Shown here: positions 5,765-7,162 of the stretch, in pieces
Position numbering within the stretch: the stretch's first letter is position 1
How the letters are laid out: each line of letters begins with the position of its first letter
Origin: Phycisphaerales bacterium
GTDB taxonomy: Bacteria; Planctomycetota; Phycisphaerae; Phycisphaerales; UBA1924
Reading direction: 5' to 3'
DNA length: 7,162 nucleotides
NCBI GenBank assembly: GCA_016764015.1
Contig: JAESSR010000322.1
Coordinates: 1-7,162, forward strand
The notes under the pieces: generated by a model
Told to the model about the DNA's origin: nothing
What the model saw: only the letters and a program-made list of their open reading frames with translations
Database searches by the model: none
Position numbers and translations under genes: made by a program

Positions 5765-7140
5765 CTACGGACAGCCAGCGCCAAAGGCGACGAGAAACCC
5801 TGAAACATCGAAAAAGTTAAACTCGCCGTCGCCGGTAAAATCCGCGATTGGATTACTCTTTCCGAACGCTGTGAGGAACGCGGCGACATCGAAGAAGTTG
5901 AGTTCTCCATCGCCGGTTAGATCTGCCGGACACATGGCTTCGCAAGAGTCTGGGATGCCGTTGTCGTTGTCGTCAACCGGATTGGTGTTGATGATTTTGA
6001 ACACCTGCCCGGAGAACACATCACTGATGTAGAGCTCGCCGCTTTCGTCTTGCCCCCAAGACGAGAGCCCGAACCCGAAGTTGAACTCGGTGGTGCGTGA
6101 GTGGTCAGCCGGATCGAGCGTCCAGACCGAGCCGCCACAGTAATCGCCGAAGAAGTATTGTCCCTGGTAGGCTTCGCCGAGTCACACCCGCGATAGACAT
6201 ACCCGCCGATGATGGCGCAGTTGCCGCCATTGAGTGCGTACGCGTGGACCGGGTCGGTCCAGTCGGTTGCGCCGCAAGAGAGCCCGGTCGCTTGGAACGC
6301 CTCTCGGCAGCGCCACCCGTAGTTCACGCCGCCCACATTGCCGACATTGTGATTTACCTCTTCGAAGGCGTTCTGCCCAACATCAGCGATCCACATATCC
6401 CCGGTTTCCTGGTCAAAGCTCGATCGCCAAGGATTGCGAAGCCCGTAGTGCCAGATTGATTCAATCGCGCCCGGGGTGCCCACGAACGGGTTGTCCGCAG
6501 GGATTTCGTAGTTCTGGTTCGCGTCGTCGGGGAAGTCATCGCCGCCATCGACATTGATGCGGTGCATCTTGCCGAGGAACTGATTGAGCCTTGCCGCCCG
6601 GTTGCCCGGGTCGTTGCCCGCTCCACCATCGCCCGCTGCGATGTAAAGGTATCCATCAGCACCAAAGTCGAGCCACCCGCCATTATGATTCGAGAATGGC
6701 TGGTCGTAGAACATGATGATGCGTGCGGTGCCCGGATCTGCGACATTTGGGTTGTCAGCCGAGACCTGATACTCTGCGATGCGTGTGTCGCCGCCGGAGC
6801 CGGTGTAGTTCACATAGAACTTGCCTTCGCCGTCGGCACCTTCGGTGGCGTAGTCTGGGTGGAAGGCGAGCCCGAGGAGCCCTTGTTCGTTGCCGCCCGA
6901 GTCGCCGCCGATGACGGTGCCATCGATGTCCATAAACTTGGTTGGGAGCAGATTGCCGTCGGCATCGATGATGCGGATAGCGCCTTCTTGCTCGATGACA
7001 AAGAGTCGTCCTGAACCATCACCGGCGTGGGTGATGAAGACAGGGCGGTCGATGCCGTTGGCGATTTCTTGGGTTGTCAACTGAGCGTTGGCAGCGGTTC
7101 CGGTGGCGGCTAAGAGGCACGCACAGAGTAAGCGATTCAT
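5765..7140 (-). pseudogene. Secreted PQQ-dependent glucose/sorbosone dehydrogenase-family protein with dockerin, interrupted by a 1-nt frameshift
   Basis: The family is that of soluble PQQ-dependent sugar dehydrogenases, six-bladed beta-propellers that oxidise sugars outside the cytoplasm; the substrate here is unknown. ATG 7140 follows AGGAG (7150-7154) at 9 nt. Residues 1-20 are a signal peptide (cleavage after ANAQ). Hallmarks: DRPVFITHAGDGSGRLFVIE (31-50), EQGLLGLAFHPDY (85-97), SNHNGGWLDFG with the likely catalytic His152 (150-160), AAGDGG, YGLRNPWR with Arg235-Asn236 (232-239), and NYGWRC (273-278). The frame is good to Asp320 (6181). It then runs out of phase for 87 codons to a stop at 5917. 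Reading on from 6178 in the -1 frame restores GEAYQGQYFFGDYCGG, a calcium-type linker DDNDNGIPDSCE, and a dockerin from Cys (5932) to the TAG at 5765. The repaired length is about 458 residues. Loss of one base may be a real mutation or a sequence error. As it stands the enzyme would lack its last propeller part and its tag. Confidence 0.87.
6179..6183 (-). other. Frameshift site in the dehydrogenase gene
   Basis: On the minus strand the sequence reads TGT GAC TC GGC GAA. Restoring one base, most simply a second C to give GAC CTC GGC GAA, yields Cys-Asp-Leu-Gly-Glu and joins the two frames without loss of homology-like sequence. No slippery heptamer is seen here. Confidence 0.8.
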
Positions 7141-7162
7141 GTTGGTTCTCTCCTGATAGTTG

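Noticed and set aside
5917..6178. Out-of-frame tail of the dehydrogenase frame (87 codons after Asp320) as a real C-terminus
   Set aside because: The tail is rich in Ser, Thr and Arg in a way typical of a wrong frame, while the other frame gives family-like sequence and the dockerin.
6176..6190. Programmed -1 frameshifting in the dehydrogenase gene
   Set aside because: A -1 step at GAC TC would give Asp-Leu-Gly, but there is no slippery heptamer, and I saw no clear downstream stem or internal ribosome-like site.
6562..7014. Plus-strand frame of 150 codons opposite the dehydrogenase
   Set aside because: It is the shadow of a GC-biased gene on the minus strand, with no start context and no recognisable protein.

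Overview
The window looks like chromosomal DNA from a planctomycete, most likely of the Phycisphaerae. This rests on the C-terminal tag carried by all four genes whose 3' end is visible. The tag is a pair of dockerin-like calcium loops (type DLTGDGELNFFDV) that opens with Cys and closes with Gly-Cys at the very end of the protein. The large secreted repeat protein with an N-terminal 'GNWNNAANW...VPNG' type module fits the same group. The assignment is from recalled family patterns, not a database search.

Layout: every gene is on the minus strand, so transcription runs from high to low coordinates. (1) 7140-5765 encodes a secreted PQQ-type glucose/sorbosone dehydrogenase-family protein with a C-terminal dockerin. 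It is split by a 1-nt deletion near 6180. (2) 5688-4849 encodes a 279-aa secreted protein of unknown function with a dockerin. (3) 4793-3714 encodes a 359-aa secreted protein of unknown function with a dockerin, followed by a clear rho-independent terminator (3654-3689). Genes 1-3 are closely spaced (76 and 55 bp) and may form one operon. (4) 3517-500 encodes a 1005-aa secreted protein with five tandem repeat units of about 165 residues, a C-terminal beta-rich module and a dockerin. A second terminator follows (449-497). (5) 331 to beyond base 1 is the 5' part of a secreted lamin-tail-like protein whose C-terminus lies outside the window.

Together the genes look like an exported set sharing one C-terminal tag rather than a metabolic pathway. 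No cohesin, sorting enzyme, regulator, RNA gene, mobile element or CRISPR array is visible. There is no gene-free stretch longer than 300 bp; the longest gaps are 3518-3713 and 332-499, and each holds a terminator. Main points of interest: the Cys-to-Cys distance of the tag is exactly 54 residues in all four copies, two adjacent genes carry tag DNA that is about 86% identical although their bodies look unrelated, and the dehydrogenase gene has a single clean frameshift that separates the enzyme from its tag.
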